Notes: generated from the letters alone by a model not told the origin. Positions 50,425 through 59,257 are shown, counted from the first letter of the stretch. The stretch is 64,000 nucleotides of DNA from Bin87 sp965203195 (GCA_965203195.1 OZ241860.1:1116001-1180000); one strand, 5' to 3'. Made by a program: numbers and translations.

Positions 50425-52131
50425 GTGTCGCCGAATGCCTTTGACGCCACACCCCAAACCGGCCGGCGGGCCGTGAGCAGCCGGCGGGAAAATCCGCGCC
50501 CGTACCGGCAAGCGTACCGGGAAGCGCGGGCGGCGGCGCGGCGCCTCGGGCTGGGGCGCGGGGATGCGGTTGTGGCCGGCGTATCCGGCGGCCCCGATTC
50601 CACCGCCCTGCTGCTCATCCTGGGCGACATCGCCCGGCGCGCCGGCTTCAGCCTCCACATCGCCCACCTGATTCACGATTTCCGGGGGCAAGAGGCTCAT
50701 GATGACGCCGATTTCGTGCGCCGGCTGGCCGCGCAGAACGGCCTGCCATGCACTGTTGACGAAGCCGATGTGCCGGCGTACCAGCGGCGGCGCGGCGTCA
50801 GTTCCTTTGAGCAGGCGGCGCGGGATTTGCGCTATACGTTCCTGGCGCGGGTGGCCCGGACGTCCGGCACCAGCGCCGTGGCCGTGGGGCATACCGCCGA
50901 CGACCAGGCGGAAACGGTTCTGCTGCACATCGCCCGGGGCAGCGGGCTGCACGGCCTGCGCGGGATGCGGGAAATCAGCCCCTGGCCCTACCCGCACGCC
51001 GCCGCTGACGGGCGCAACAGTGACTGTAGCGATAATGACAATGATAGTGGCAATAGCAATAGCAATGTCAATGACAGCGCCTTCGCCGTCGCCCCCTTGC
51101 CCCGCCTGTGGCGGCCCCTGCTGGCGTTGCGGCGCGCCGACACCATCGCCTGCTGCCGGGCGCATGGCATAGACTATCGGGATGACCGCACCAACTATAT
51201 GCCGGATTTCGCCCGCAACCGGGTGCGCCTCAACATAATGCCGGCGCTGTCGGAGCATCTGAACCCGCAGATTGCCGATGCCCTGGCGCGCCTGGGCCGC
51301 ACGGCGTCGGCCTCTCTGGACTATATGGAGGAACAGGCCGCCGCCCACTGGCCGGCCGTTGCCCCCGAACCACCGTCCGCAGACGGAACGCTGCGGCTGA
51401 ACCGGGGCGCGCTGGCCGGCGTCCACCCGGCGCTGCGGTCGCTGCTGCTGCGCCGGGCGTGGGCAACGGTCACCGGCAGCACCCGGCGGCTGACGGAGCG
51501 GCACCTGCAACAACTGGCGAACATCGCCGGCGCCGGCAACGGGCCGGGTCGGACGCTGTCCCTGCCGGGAGGATACGCCGCCCGCGCCGGCCGGGAGTGG
51601 CTGACGCTGGGGCCCGCGCCGGCGAAGGCATCGCGGGCGCGGTGGGCGCCCCCTGATAGTGGTGATGATAACGATGATTGCCCCTATCCGGCGCTGGGCG
51701 GCGAGTTCCGGCTGACGCTGCCTTTCGGGCCCGTCGTGGCAGCCGTTACCAGGCGCGACGGCTGGGAGGCCACCTGTCGGGCTGTGACCCTGCCGCCCGA
51801 GGCGTCTGTGGACACTGGCGACCCGCTGGCGGCGTATCTGGCGCCGGCGGCGCTGTCCGGGGGCGCCACCGTCCGCGGTTGGCGGCCCGGCGACCGAATG
51901 CAGCCGCTGGGTATGACGGGCCGGCGCAAGTTGCAGGATATATTCACCGACGCCGGCATTCCACGGGGCTGGCGGCGGCGCATCCCGCTGGTGGTTACGC
52001 CGGCGGGCATTGCCTGGATAGCGGGCGTGCGCCTCGCGGAATGGGCGGCGCTGGGCCCGGCGGAGGGACGGGAGCAGGAGCGGGGGCGGCCGGCCATCCT
52101 GATTCGCTTTGCCCTGGCCGGCGGCGGGTGA
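50425..52131 (+). CDS. tilS: tRNA(Ile)-lysidine synthetase
   Basis: 568 residues from GTG 50425. The PP-loop SGGPDSTALLLILGDIARRA near residue 53 and AVGHTADDQAETVLLHIARG with GLHGLRGM near 155 define TilS, followed by YRDDRTNYMPDFARNRVRLN and a C-terminal TilS domain with RGWRPGDRMQPLGM then GRRKLQDIFTDAGIP near 485. Modifies C34 of tRNA-Ile2 with lysine. Two in-frame low-complexity inserts: Asp/Asn/Ser near residue 195 (NDNDSGNSNSNVND) and DSGDDNDDC near 412. Confidence 0.93.
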   Translation: MSPNAFDATPQTGRRAVSSRRENPRPYRQAYREARAAARRLGLGRGDAVVAGVSGGPDSTALLLILGDIARRAGFSLHIAHLIHDFRGQEAHDDADFVRRLAAQNGLPCTVDEADVPAYQRRRGVSSFEQAARDLRYTFLARVARTSGTSAVAVGHTADDQAETVLLHIARGSGLHGLRGMREISPWPYPHAAADGRNSDCSDNDNDSGNSNSNVNDSAFAVAPLPRLWRPLLALRRADTIACCRAHGIDYRDDRTNYMPDFARNRVRLNIMPALSEHLNPQIADALARLGRTASASLDYMEEQAAAHWPAVAPEPPSADGTLRLNRGALAGVHPALRSLLLRRAWATVTGSTRRLTERHLQQLANIAGAGNGPGRTLSLPGGYAARAGREWLTLGPAPAKASRARWAPPDSGDDNDDCPYPALGGEFRLTLPFGPVVAAVTRRDGWEATCRAVTLPPEASVDTGDPLAAYLAPAALSGGATVRGWRPGDRMQPLGMTGRRKLQDIFTDAGIPRGWRRRIPLVVTPAGIAWIAGVRLAEWAALGPAEGREQERGRPAILIRFALAGGG

Positions 52132-52261
52132 ACCGCCCCAACGCTATCGCCTTTGGGATGAATTGCAACCCGTCATATTGGCTGGTGCCGGAATCTGGGA
52201 ATTGACAGCATCCCTCGCCGGCGTTATGCTGTCGGCACTCGCAGATTGGAGCGCGATAATC

Positions 52262-52903
52262 GTGACCCCGCAACAGCTGATTAGAGACTGGGAGGTGCGC
52301 TCCCGACCTTTTTTGCGCGACTTCAAGTCGTTTTTGAACCAGCCCGAGGAGGTGCTCTGGGCGATCGCCGAGCTTGGCGACAGCCCGGAGGGGTTTCTGG
52401 GGGATCAGCAACATAATGAGCTGAATGAACGGTTTGGCATTGCGCTGGACACGGCATCGGACATCTTGCGGGTTGCTGATTACCTGTACGTCAGGACTGG
52501 CAGCTTGCGAATGAACGCCGCCGATGCTGTTGCACAAGTCGACGCGGTTGCGTCCCGCGTGGAAAATCCGGTTTTTCTTGACGAAGGCCGCCGCGACGCC
52601 ATTGTTGCCATCCTGTCATTCAAGAGCGGTTACGAGCGCACAATTGCGACCCGAAACATCACCGCATCGGGCCCGCATTTCACCGGCGTCGGAGGCTCCT
52701 GGGGGGTCAAAATGGCGCAGGTTTCCAATGGTGAAACCATCCGTATTCCAATTCTGTCGCTAAATGTGACATGGCATGACGGAGTTGGCAATCACCGCGA
52801 GGTATTTTTGCAGCTGTCCGACCGAGAGTGGGAAAGCCTCAATAGCCAACTGCAAGAGCTTGACACCGACCGCAACGCCATAAACGAGATCCTCGATTTG
52901 TGA
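52262..52903 (+). CDS. Operon of unknown function, gene 1: soluble helical protein
   Basis: 213 residues from GTG 52262 with GGAG upstream. Helical N-terminus (QQLIRDWEVRSRPFLRDFKS), then a region near residue 125-150 (FKSGYERTIATRNITASGPH), and a C-terminal beta/alpha part (IPILSLNVTWHDGVGNHREV then LQLSDREWESLNSQLQEL) which resembles a COMM-like fold, low confidence. It is less GC-rich than the surrounding genes, a sign of transfer. The stop overlaps a GTG (GTGA), and the next gene follows directly. Confidence 0.6.
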   Translation: MTPQQLIRDWEVRSRPFLRDFKSFLNQPEEVLWAIAELGDSPEGFLGDQQHNELNERFGIALDTASDILRVADYLYVRTGSLRMNAADAVAQVDAVASRVENPVFLDEGRRDAIVAILSFKSGYERTIATRNITASGPHFTGVGGSWGVKMAQVSNGETIRIPILSLNVTWHDGVGNHREVFLQLSDREWESLNSQLQELDTDRNAINEILDL

Positions 52904-52941
52904 CTCGTGGGACAGCCGCCATTGATGCAAGGTATTTTGCA

Positions 52942-53181
52942 ATGGACTTTATCAGCATACTAGTCACATCGGTCAGCATTCTGGTGACCATTTGGTCAAT
53001 ATGGCAACAACGGCGCGATAACAACGCCAACACGGTGCGGATTGAGGCCCTACAGGCCATCAATGATGGTTTGCAGAAGGAAGCAGAATTTCTTCGCCAG
53101 CAAAACACTTCTTTGCTGGCACAAAACAGGAGATTGACTGAGCTTGTGCAATATCTCGCTCAACGGCGAGGGGACCACTGA
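52942..53181 (+). CDS. Operon of unknown function, gene 2: small membrane coiled-coil protein
   Basis: 79 residues from ATG 52942 (AAGGT upstream); GTG 52900 is an alternative that would overlap gene 1. One N-terminal helix (FISILVTSVSILVTIWSIW) then a coiled coil with heptads (LQAINDGLQKEAEFLRQQNT and LLAQNRRLTELVQYLAQRR). Ends with TGA sharing its A with the ATG of gene 3. Confidence 0.6.
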   Translation: MDFISILVTSVSILVTIWSIWQQRRDNNANTVRIEALQAINDGLQKEAEFLRQQNTSLLAQNRRLTELVQYLAQRRGDH

Positions 53182-53720
53182 TGTACGCGATTGGAATCAT
53201 AGCTTCTGCGGTGCTTGCCGTGTTGGTGGTTGTCCTGGCAGTCTACCGCTTTCGCTCCCGGAAGCGCACCAGCAAGGCCCTCACGGGCCTGGAATGCTCC
53301 CAGCGCAAGTTGGGCAAACTTCTGGGCGAGCTTTCGGATGAAGTCGGTGCCGCTGTGAGCGAAAGCGCGGCGTTAATCTCCCGACTGGAAACGACCGTAG
53401 CATCCGAGATCGTTGGCGACTGGGCGTACCCCACTTACGGGAGGAATGCGGTCTGCCGCTACTGCGGTAGCGCATTGCAATTACCGGCTATGCCGACGCA
53501 CCGGCATAGTCCAAACTTGGTTACGCTTGAGCCGTCGGCGCATTTTGTTGCCGCTGAATACCACATCAGCCGCACAACGCACTGGCCCCACATAGTGCCA
53601 GGCCAGTTGGCCGGGCGCATATGGGGAGAGGTTGACGACAATGGCGAATGGGAGAGCGGCAGAGCCGGAAACGAGGAATACGTCCAGTCCGTACGCAGCG
53701 CACCCGATTGGATTTATTAA
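53181..53720 (+). CDS. Operon of unknown function, gene 3: membrane protein with Cys/His motif
   Basis: 179 residues from ATG 53181 (overlap TGATG with gene 2). N-terminal helix (IGIIASAVLAVLVVVLAVY), basic juxtamembrane segment RFRSRKR, helical region to about 75, then VCRYCGSALQLPAMPTHRHS near residue 90, where CxxC plus two His could hold zinc. The C-terminus is acidic and aromatic (GEVDDNGEWESGRAGNEEYV). Together genes 1-3 look like one membrane complex. No known family. Confidence 0.6.
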   Translation: MYAIGIIASAVLAVLVVVLAVYRFRSRKRTSKALTGLECSQRKLGKLLGELSDEVGAAVSESAALISRLETTVASEIVGDWAYPTYGRNAVCRYCGSALQLPAMPTHRHSPNLVTLEPSAHFVAAEYHISRTTHWPHIVPGQLAGRIWGEVDDNGEWESGRAGNEEYVQSVRSAPDWIY

Positions 53721-53819
53721 ATCCGTACCCCAAGGCTATCGTATTCGGGTTGCGCTATAACCCCGTCATCCCGCGCCAGCCCCTGCTGCCCAACGCAACG
53801 GGGGTTAGGTCAGGTACGG

Positions 53820-55100
53820 TCAGATTACGCCGTCAGCCCGCCAGCGCGCGATTTCGTCCGCCCCGTAGCCCAGCTCCTCCAGCACGGCGGCGGTATGTTC
53901 GCCCAGGGCGGGCAGGTCGCCGGCCTGCAACGGGGTTTCGCTGAAGGACACCAGCGGCCCGGCCATCCGCACGCTGCCCAGATCGCGGTGGGATACATCC
54001 ACCGCCAGGTTGTTCTCCGTTACCTGCGGGTGGTCAAACATTTCCTCAACGAAGCGCACCGGGCCGGCGGGTACGCCGGCGGCGTCCAGGCGGGCCAGCC
54101 ATTCGTCATTGGTTCCGGCGCGGAACACCGCTTCGGCGGCGGTCATCAGCTGCGCGCCGAACTCGGCGGCTTCGGGGGAATGCTGGTCATAGCCGGCGTC
54201 AAAGCGGATGTCGCGCAGGCCGATGACCGCCAGCAGCTTGCGGCGCAGGGCTTCGTTGAGACAGCCCACCACCAGCATCCCGTCGGCGGTCTGATAGAAA
54301 CGGTAGTAGATGTTGCCCGGCGACTGGAAATGCTGGGCCTGATAGACTTCCAGCAGTTCGGGGTAAGGGACGCCGGCGGCGCGCATCGCGTCCAGGGAGG
54401 CGCGGATTTGGGTATGGGGTTCCCGGTCCAGGTCGTCAATGCGGACGAAGCGCATTCCCAGCATCATCAGGCCGGTTCCCAGCAGGGAGGCTTCCAGTTT
54501 TTGACCGCGCCCGTGGCCGCTGCGTTCCCGCGCGAACAGCGCGCCGCACACGGCCCACGCCTGGGCCAGCCCGCAGGCGGAATCGACCAGGGGGCTGGCG
54601 ACGATGTGCTGCGGAACGCCGTCGGTCACCTTGCCCTCGCTGGTGGCGATGCCCGACATTGCCTGGATGATGATGTCGTAGCCGGGGCGGTAGGCGTCCG
54701 GCCCGCGATGTCCGAAGGCGGAACCCTCGCAGTAGATGAGGGCCGGGTTGATGGCGGCCAGGGTTTCGTAGTCAATGCCCAGCCGCCCGGCTACGTCGGG
54801 GCGGTTGTTGGCGAGGATGACGTCGGCCTGGCGGGCGAGGCGGCGGACGATGGCGGCAGCTTCGGGGCGGGACAGGTTCAGCGTTATAGAGCGTTTGCCG
54901 CGGTTGTAGGCCAGAAAAGGGCGGCCTTCGGTGGGCAGCACGGCCTGGGCGTAGCGCCACAGGTCGCCCCAGGGCGGTTCCACTTTGACCACATTGGCGC
55001 CCATATCGGCCAGCAGCATACCGGCGGTGGGCGTGGCGATCATCGTGGAAAACTCTACCACGTTGATGCCGTCAAGAGGGCCGGGCGCAGGCACAGGCAT
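53820..55100 (-). CDS. CoA transferase, type III (CaiB/BaiF family)
   Basis: 426 residues. The N-terminal LDGINVVEFSTMIATPTAGM, LADMGANVVKVEPPWGD, KRSITLNLSRPEA and GSAFGHRGPDAYRPGYDIII are typical, with the catalytic Asp in PGYDIIIQAMSG near residue 142. The C-terminus closes the interlocked fold (LGEHTAAVLEELGYGADEIA). Transfers CoA between carboxylic acids; substrate unknown. ATG 55100 lies four bases after the stop of the upstream coiled-coil gene, so the pair is coupled. Confidence 0.9.
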   Translation of the reverse strand: MPVPAPGPLDGINVVEFSTMIATPTAGMLLADMGANVVKVEPPWGDLWRYAQAVLPTEGRPFLAYNRGKRSITLNLSRPEAAAIVRRLARQADVILANNRPDVAGRLGIDYETLAAINPALIYCEGSAFGHRGPDAYRPGYDIIIQAMSGIATSEGKVTDGVPQHIVASPLVDSACGLAQAWAVCGALFARERSGHGRGQKLEASLLGTGLMMLGMRFVRIDDLDREPHTQIRASLDAMRAAGVPYPELLEVYQAQHFQSPGNIYYRFYQTADGMLVVGCLNEALRRKLLAVIGLRDIRFDAGYDQHSPEAAEFGAQLMTAAEAVFRAGTNDEWLARLDAAGVPAGPVRFVEEMFDHPQVTENNLAVDVSHRDLGSVRMAGPLVSFSETPLQAGDLPALGEHTAAVLEELGYGADEIARWRADGVI

Positions 55101-55104
55101 AGGG

Positions 55105-55923
55105 TCATTCCGCAGGGTCGGGGTTCGGGCTGGCATTGCCGCCGCCGGCGGGCCGGGTTCCGCTGCCGTTGCTGTTGCCATTGAGACGATGCGACACCTG
55201 TTCCAGCAGGTCCAGGACGCGGGCGGTCACCAGGTCGCGCTGGGCGCGTTCGGCGGCCAGCTGGTCCAGGATTTGCTGCTGGAAGGCGCGGGTTTCCTGG
55301 AGAGCCTGGGTTTGGGCGGCACGCTCGGCCTCCAGCGCCCGGGCCTGGGCGGCACGCTCGGCTTCCAGCGCCCGGGCCTGGGCGGCACGCTCGGCTTCGG
55401 CGGCTTGAACGCGGGCTTGCAGTTCGGCCTCACGGGCGCGTTCCCGGGCTTCCCGGGCGCGTTCCCGGGCCTGGAACTCGGCCTCCCTGGCGCGTTCCCG
55501 GGCCTGGAACTCGGCCTGCCGCTGCTGTAGCTCCTGATCCCGCAGCTGGCGTTCGGCGGCCTGCTCCTGCTCCCGGAACTGGCGCGCGGCAGCTTGTTCC
55601 TGTAGGTTGGCCTCGTGCTCCTTCTGACGGGCCTCGCGGTCGGCGGCGGCGGCCTGGCGGTCGGCTTCCCGCTCCTTGCGGGCATCCTCCTCCCACTCCT
55701 TGCTCTTGAGCAGGGTCCACAGGGTCATAAACATATCCAACACTCCAACGAAGGTACTGGCGGCGAAAATGGCCGCCGTGTTCACGATGGACGCCGACAA
55801 GATTTCGGGCGGTTCCCGTCCCCAGATGGTGTAAATCTGGATGGTGGCAACCAGCGCCGTCGTGCCCCCGCCCAGGGTGAGCGTCAGGTACAGGATGACC
55901 GATATGATGAGAAAGGCTTTCAT
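55105..55923 (-). CDS. Membrane-anchored coiled-coil protein 2, unknown function
   Basis: 272 residues: two N-terminal helices (FLIISVILYLTLTLGGGTTA and VNTAAIFAASTFVGVLDMFM), then a charged coiled coil from residue 75 to 230 (AREAEFQARERAREARERAR, with AQARALEAERA repeats) and a Gly/Pro tail. Same design as the 35370-36011 gene (helix plus Arg/Glu/Gln/Ala heptads) though with more repeats, so they may be distant relatives or convergent. In some bacteria such proteins act as membrane scaffolds. Confidence 0.65.
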   Translation of the reverse strand: MKAFLIISVILYLTLTLGGGTTALVATIQIYTIWGREPPEILSASIVNTAAIFAASTFVGVLDMFMTLWTLLKSKEWEEDARKEREADRQAAAADREARQKEHEANLQEQAAARQFREQEQAAERQLRDQELQQRQAEFQARERAREAEFQARERAREARERAREAELQARVQAAEAERAAQARALEAERAAQARALEAERAAQTQALQETRAFQQQILDQLAAERAQRDLVTARVLDLLEQVSHRLNGNSNGSGTRPAGGGNASPNPDPAE

Positions 55924-55996
55924 GCCATTGTACCAATTGCGCCGGCAATTGCGGAGCCGGAGCCGGCTTGCGGACGAAGCCGATTATAGCGCATTT

Positions 55997-57451
55997 TTAC
56001 CCGAAAAGACGCAGGCGTTCCGGCCCCAGGCGCAAGGCGGCGGCCGGAATCAGCGCGGCCAGGTCCGCCGGCGCATAGCCGCGCCCGGCGTTATCGCCGT
56101 CGCTACGGCCATCGCCATCGCCATCGCCATCGTTCCCGTTCTGGTTTCCGTTCCTGCTCTCGTCGTCCGGCCAGGCCAGCGCGGCGGCGGTCGTCCGTTC
56201 CGCCACGCCTTTTGATTGCAGCAGCACGCGGAAGTCGCCCAGCCCGCCCGGACGGGCCAGGTGGGTCAATCCGGCCAGCCACGCCCGCCCGTCATCGGCG
56301 GCAGGGGCGGCGGCCAAGTCCGTTCCGGCGCCTGGGCGCAACTCACGGGGCAGGGCCGGCGGGGGGCTTCCGTAGGGGTCAGGCGGCAGCGGAAGCCAGC
56401 CGGCGGCGTCAGGGCCGTAGCCATAAGCATAACCGGCGGCGGCCGGCGGCCCCTGGCGGCGGATGGCTTGCAGCCCCAGCCGGCGCAGCAGCCAGCCCTG
56501 CGGAACAGTGCCCACAGCGGTCAAGCCGGCCTTTTCGCCGGCCATCCGCAGCGCGGTGAAGTCAACCTGGGCGGTAATATCCTGCCGGCCGGCGTCCAGC
56601 AAGGGCGCATCGGTCTGCCGGTGGGCGCGGTAGGCGGTCAGGGCGCCGTGGGGACGCTGCGCCGGGTCGTACAGGTCGGCGGCGGCGCGTCCGTAGTCAA
56701 TGGTGATGACGAAGCCGGCATCTAGGGCCGCTGCCGCTGATGCCGCCCAGTCGTCCAGCAGCAGGCAGATTTCGGCGGTCTGCCCGTCGGCCAGCGCGAT
56801 GCCCACATCGTCCAGCCGGCGCTGTAGCCGGGGGGTTGAGGGCGGGCCCGGCTGCTCAAAGAGGGTGCCTTCGTAACCGTCGGCGGCATCGGGGGACAGG
56901 GCGACATACAGTTCCCGCAGGCGTCCGGCGTCCATTCGCACCCGGTGGACGGGCAGGGCGTCCAGCAATTCGTTGGACAGGATGCAGCCGGCGGCTCCGG
57001 CGCGGGGCAGCCGCAAGGCGCTGGCGACGACGCGGCGGGCGTTGGCGAAAGGGCTTTCCCAACCAGGGGCGGAACGCAGGTCGCAGAGGGTGTACTGTAG
57101 GGCGTCTGCGAAGCCGGCCGGCAGATGCCGGGCGGCGGTCAGGATGTCGCGGCAGAGCAGGCCGTCGCCCGCCCCGGCCTCAATGACGGCGAAAGGGCGG
57201 GGGCGGGCCAGCAATGTCCAGAGGTGAAACAGCTGCACCGCCAGCAGCGCGCCGAATGCGGGATGAACCTGCGGAGCGGTGTAGTAGTCGGCCAGGGGGT
57301 TGGCGCCGGCGCGGGTGTAGTAGCCGCCGGGCCCGTAAAGCGCGGCGGCCATATATTCGGCAAAGGGAACGGGGCCGCGCCGGGCGATGCGGCGGCGGAT
57401 GGCGCGCTCGGCGGCGGTGGGTATGGAGTGGGAGCGGGGACTGGCGGCCAT
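55997..57451 (-). CDS. SAM-dependent methyltransferase, MidA/NDUFAF7 family
   Basis: 484 residues. GPVPFAEYMAAALYGPGGYY at the start, the SAM loop VIEAGAGDGLLCRDILTA near 90, CILSNELLDALPVHRV near 155 and VITIDYGRAAADLY near 245 are the family signatures. In eukaryotes the homologue methylates an Arg in complex I; the bacterial target is unknown. Near the C-terminus a low-complexity insert (NGNQNGNDGDGDGDGRSDGD) interrupts the domain. Codons in C. Confidence 0.88.
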   Translation of the reverse strand: MAASPRSHSIPTAAERAIRRRIARRGPVPFAEYMAAALYGPGGYYTRAGANPLADYYTAPQVHPAFGALLAVQLFHLWTLLARPRPFAVIEAGAGDGLLCRDILTAARHLPAGFADALQYTLCDLRSAPGWESPFANARRVVASALRLPRAGAAGCILSNELLDALPVHRVRMDAGRLRELYVALSPDAADGYEGTLFEQPGPPSTPRLQRRLDDVGIALADGQTAEICLLLDDWAASAAAALDAGFVITIDYGRAAADLYDPAQRPHGALTAYRAHRQTDAPLLDAGRQDITAQVDFTALRMAGEKAGLTAVGTVPQGWLLRRLGLQAIRRQGPPAAAGYAYGYGPDAAGWLPLPPDPYGSPPPALPRELRPGAGTDLAAAPAADDGRAWLAGLTHLARPGGLGDFRVLLQSKGVAERTTAAALAWPDDESRNGNQNGNDGDGDGDGRSDGDNAGRGYAPADLAALIPAAALRLGPERLRLFG

Positions 57452-57528
57452 TCGTGCTCTGCGGGCGGCGGCGGCGCCAACTGCGCCCGGCGGACAGGCG
57501 GGCGGGCCGGCGTCTTATGCTTGTGGGG

Positions 57529-57891
57529 TCAGGTCGGCGGCGGGGCGTCGCTGAACAGGTTTATGTAGCTTTGGTAGGCGAAAGCGCGGTTGCGGGTTTG
57601 GCCGGTGATTTCCCGCAGGATGTTGGCTTCAACCAGCCGGGATACCAAGCGTAGGCCGCCATATTCAAGGCTACCTTGAACATAGCCCGAAAACGCCCCT
57701 GTATTCAAGGCAGCCTTGAATATACGCCGGCCCAACGGCACCAGCATTCTGTCGGTAATCGGGGACGAAATGACCCGCCCGGCGGCATAGACGCTAAACT
57801 CCAGGCGGTTTCGCCCGATATGGGCAGCAGAAACCGCTGAAAATTTGAGCAAAAGTCGGGCGAAAGGCACTGGGATGGGATACCCTTTCAC
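57529..57891 (-). pseudogene. Fic-family C-terminal remnant
   Basis: 120 residues. The last 45 (YGGLRLVSRLVEANILREIT then GQTRNRAFAYQSYINLF) match the winged-helix tail of Fic AMP-transferases, and the Fic catalytic motif HPFxxGNGR is absent. The N-terminal 70 residues are unrelated to Fic. So this is a remnant or a fragment reused as a small DNA-binding protein. It contains two palindromes (see separate feature). Confidence 0.55.
57664..57721. promoter_or_regulatory. Twin palindromes TTCAAGG-N3-CCTTGAA
   Basis: TTCAAGGCTACCTTGAA at 57664-57680 and ATTCAAGGCAGCCTTGAAT at 57703-57721, centres 40 bases apart (about four helical turns). They are inside the Fic remnant frame, which weakens the case for operators. 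Confidence 0.45.
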
Positions 57892-57974
57892 GCTGAAATC
57901 GCTACAAGTGCCCTGTACGCCCGTCAGCGCATAGCCCAGCGCAACGCCGCTGTTAGCGGAATGCGCCCGGGGCG

Positions 57975-58007
57975 TGTATCATTTTGGAATGCGCTCAAAG
58001 TGATCCA
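57975..58007 (+). promoter_or_regulatory. Operator 1 (upstream inverted repeat)
   Basis: TGTATCATTTTG, nine bases, CAAAGTGATCCA: imperfect 12-bp arms, the same sequence family as operator 2. Confidence 0.7.
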
Positions 58008-58016
58008 CTTTCAAGG

Positions 58017-58045
58017 TTGACAGGTGAGGCAGTAGTATGTATAAA
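58017..58045 (+). promoter_or_regulatory. Consensus promoter between the two operators
   Basis: TTGACA at 58017-58022, a 17-bp spacer and TATAAA at 58040-58045. The -10 ends immediately before operator 2, so a bound protein would block it. Confidence 0.8.
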
Positions 58046-58079
58046 TGTATCACTTTGAGCAAAGGCGCAAAGTGATACA
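58046..58079 (+). promoter_or_regulatory. Operator 2 (downstream inverted repeat)
   Basis: TGTATCACTTTG, ten bases, CAAAGTGATACA: perfect 12-bp arms, starting right after the -10 box and covering the expected transcription start. Confidence 0.75.
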
Positions 58080-58103
58080 CCCCCACCAGCACGGAGAGGA
58101 ACA

Positions 58104-58742
58104 ATGCCACCCGCCACCACCACCAAGCCCGATAACCCGCTGGACCGGCGCATCGCCATAATGACTTGGTACGAGCGCGGAATGTTCCTCGGCACTAAAT
58201 CCGCCGAGGAAATCAAGGACGCGCTGGGCGGCACGCCCCGCAGCGTCACCGTAGCCTTGCGCGATCTGGGTTTCACTGTCGCCGAGAGGCGCAAGACCCG
58301 CCGTGTCCCCACCGGGCAGGGGCGCAAGACCCGCCTGGTGAATATCCCCCGCAAGTGGGCACCCCCGTCCAATCTGAACTGGCCGGCGAAAGCCCGCCTA
58401 GAGCGGCAAATCCGGCTGGCTGGCGCATCGCCCCGCGCCGTCAAAAACGCGTTCCGCCATACCGCCGCCGTGTCGGAGTCGGAAATGGAGCAGGCGCTGG
58501 GCTTGTTGGTGAAAGACGGCACGCCTGCCAGTGCCCCCGGCGCGCTTAAGAAAGCCGTCGCTGCCATCAAAGCCGAACAGGAAGCCGAAATCGCCGAGGA
58601 ACGCCGGCAGCGGGAATACGGCCGCGACCCCGACCTTGCCGAAGCACTGCGGGAAAGCCCTGATATGCCCCGCAAGGCATTGCTGACCCGCGCCGCCGGA
58701 ATGGTACGGGCGGCCACTCGCAAGGGAACCCTGTATCGCTAG
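58104..58742 (+). CDS. Putative DNA-binding protein behind the double-operator promoter
   Basis: 212 residues. The N-terminal region (KSAEEIKDALGGTPRSVTVA then LRDLGFTVAERRKTRRVP) looks like a winged-helix or HTH domain; the middle is basic (GRKTRLVNIPRKWAPP), and the C-terminus helical (KKAVAAIKAEQEAEIAEERR). No ribosome site closer than AGAGG at 12 bases. Its promoter is flanked by inverted repeats, so it may repress itself. Codon use is milder than in neighbours. No family recognised. Confidence 0.68.
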   Translation: MPPATTTKPDNPLDRRIAIMTWYERGMFLGTKSAEEIKDALGGTPRSVTVALRDLGFTVAERRKTRRVPTGQGRKTRLVNIPRKWAPPSNLNWPAKARLERQIRLAGASPRAVKNAFRHTAAVSESEMEQALGLLVKDGTPASAPGALKKAVAAIKAEQEAEIAEERRQREYGRDPDLAEALRESPDMPRKALLTRAAGMVRAATRKGTLYR

Positions 58743-58834
58743 GGTTGCCACTGCCCGGCGCAGGCGGTACAATTTGCGCCCAGGAAGGCCCCCCACAAGG
58801 GGGCGTACCGACACAATCATCAAGGAGGCTCACT

Positions 58835-59257
58835 ATGAGCATGAGCATCGACCAGCGTGTCGCCGCCTGCACCCGCTATTTCGAGAGCGGTTTTGACCAG
58901 GCCGGCACCATTGACTGGATGATGAAGGCGTACGCCAGCGAGGACACTATCCGGCGGAGCAAGAACCCCCGGAAGCTGTGCGCCAATGTCCTGACTATGG
59001 GCGGCACCGGCGTTCAGCAGCAGCTGAACATCTCCGCCTTCAATCAGGCGCTCGCCAAGTACCAGCAGGGGCTGGTGTCCCGCGAGGTTTCCAAGTATCA
59101 GACCGAGGCGGAGACCCTCCGCCGCCGGCTTGATGACGCCCACGAGCGGGAAATGCAGCTCCGCAACACCAACGAAAACTTGCGGAACGAGCTGCACGAG
59201 GCGGAACTTGCCGCCGCAAACCGCCGCGTCGCCGCGCTGGAAGCCGCCGCGGCGTAG
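58835..59257 (+). CDS. Coiled-coil protein of the double-operator cassette
   Basis: 140 residues from ATG 58835 (AAGGAGG 7 bases before). Residues 1-65 are helical (RVAACTRYFESGFDQAGTID, SEDTIRRSKNPRKLCANVLT) and could bind DNA, followed by a coiled coil (EAETLRRRLDDAHEREMQLR, then NENLRNELHEAELAAANRRV). Same direction as the preceding gene, 92 bases apart with a small hairpin CCCCCACAAGGGGG at about 58788-58801. A strong terminator closes the unit. Confidence 0.65.
   Translation: MSMSIDQRVAACTRYFESGFDQAGTIDWMMKAYASEDTIRRSKNPRKLCANVLTMGGTGVQQQLNISAFNQALAKYQQGLVSREVSKYQTEAETLRRRLDDAHEREMQLRNTNENLRNELHEAELAAANRRVAALEAAAA

Noticed and set aside
57529..57891. Complete Fic protein
   Set aside because: The HPFxxGNGR motif and the whole catalytic domain are missing; only the tail remains.
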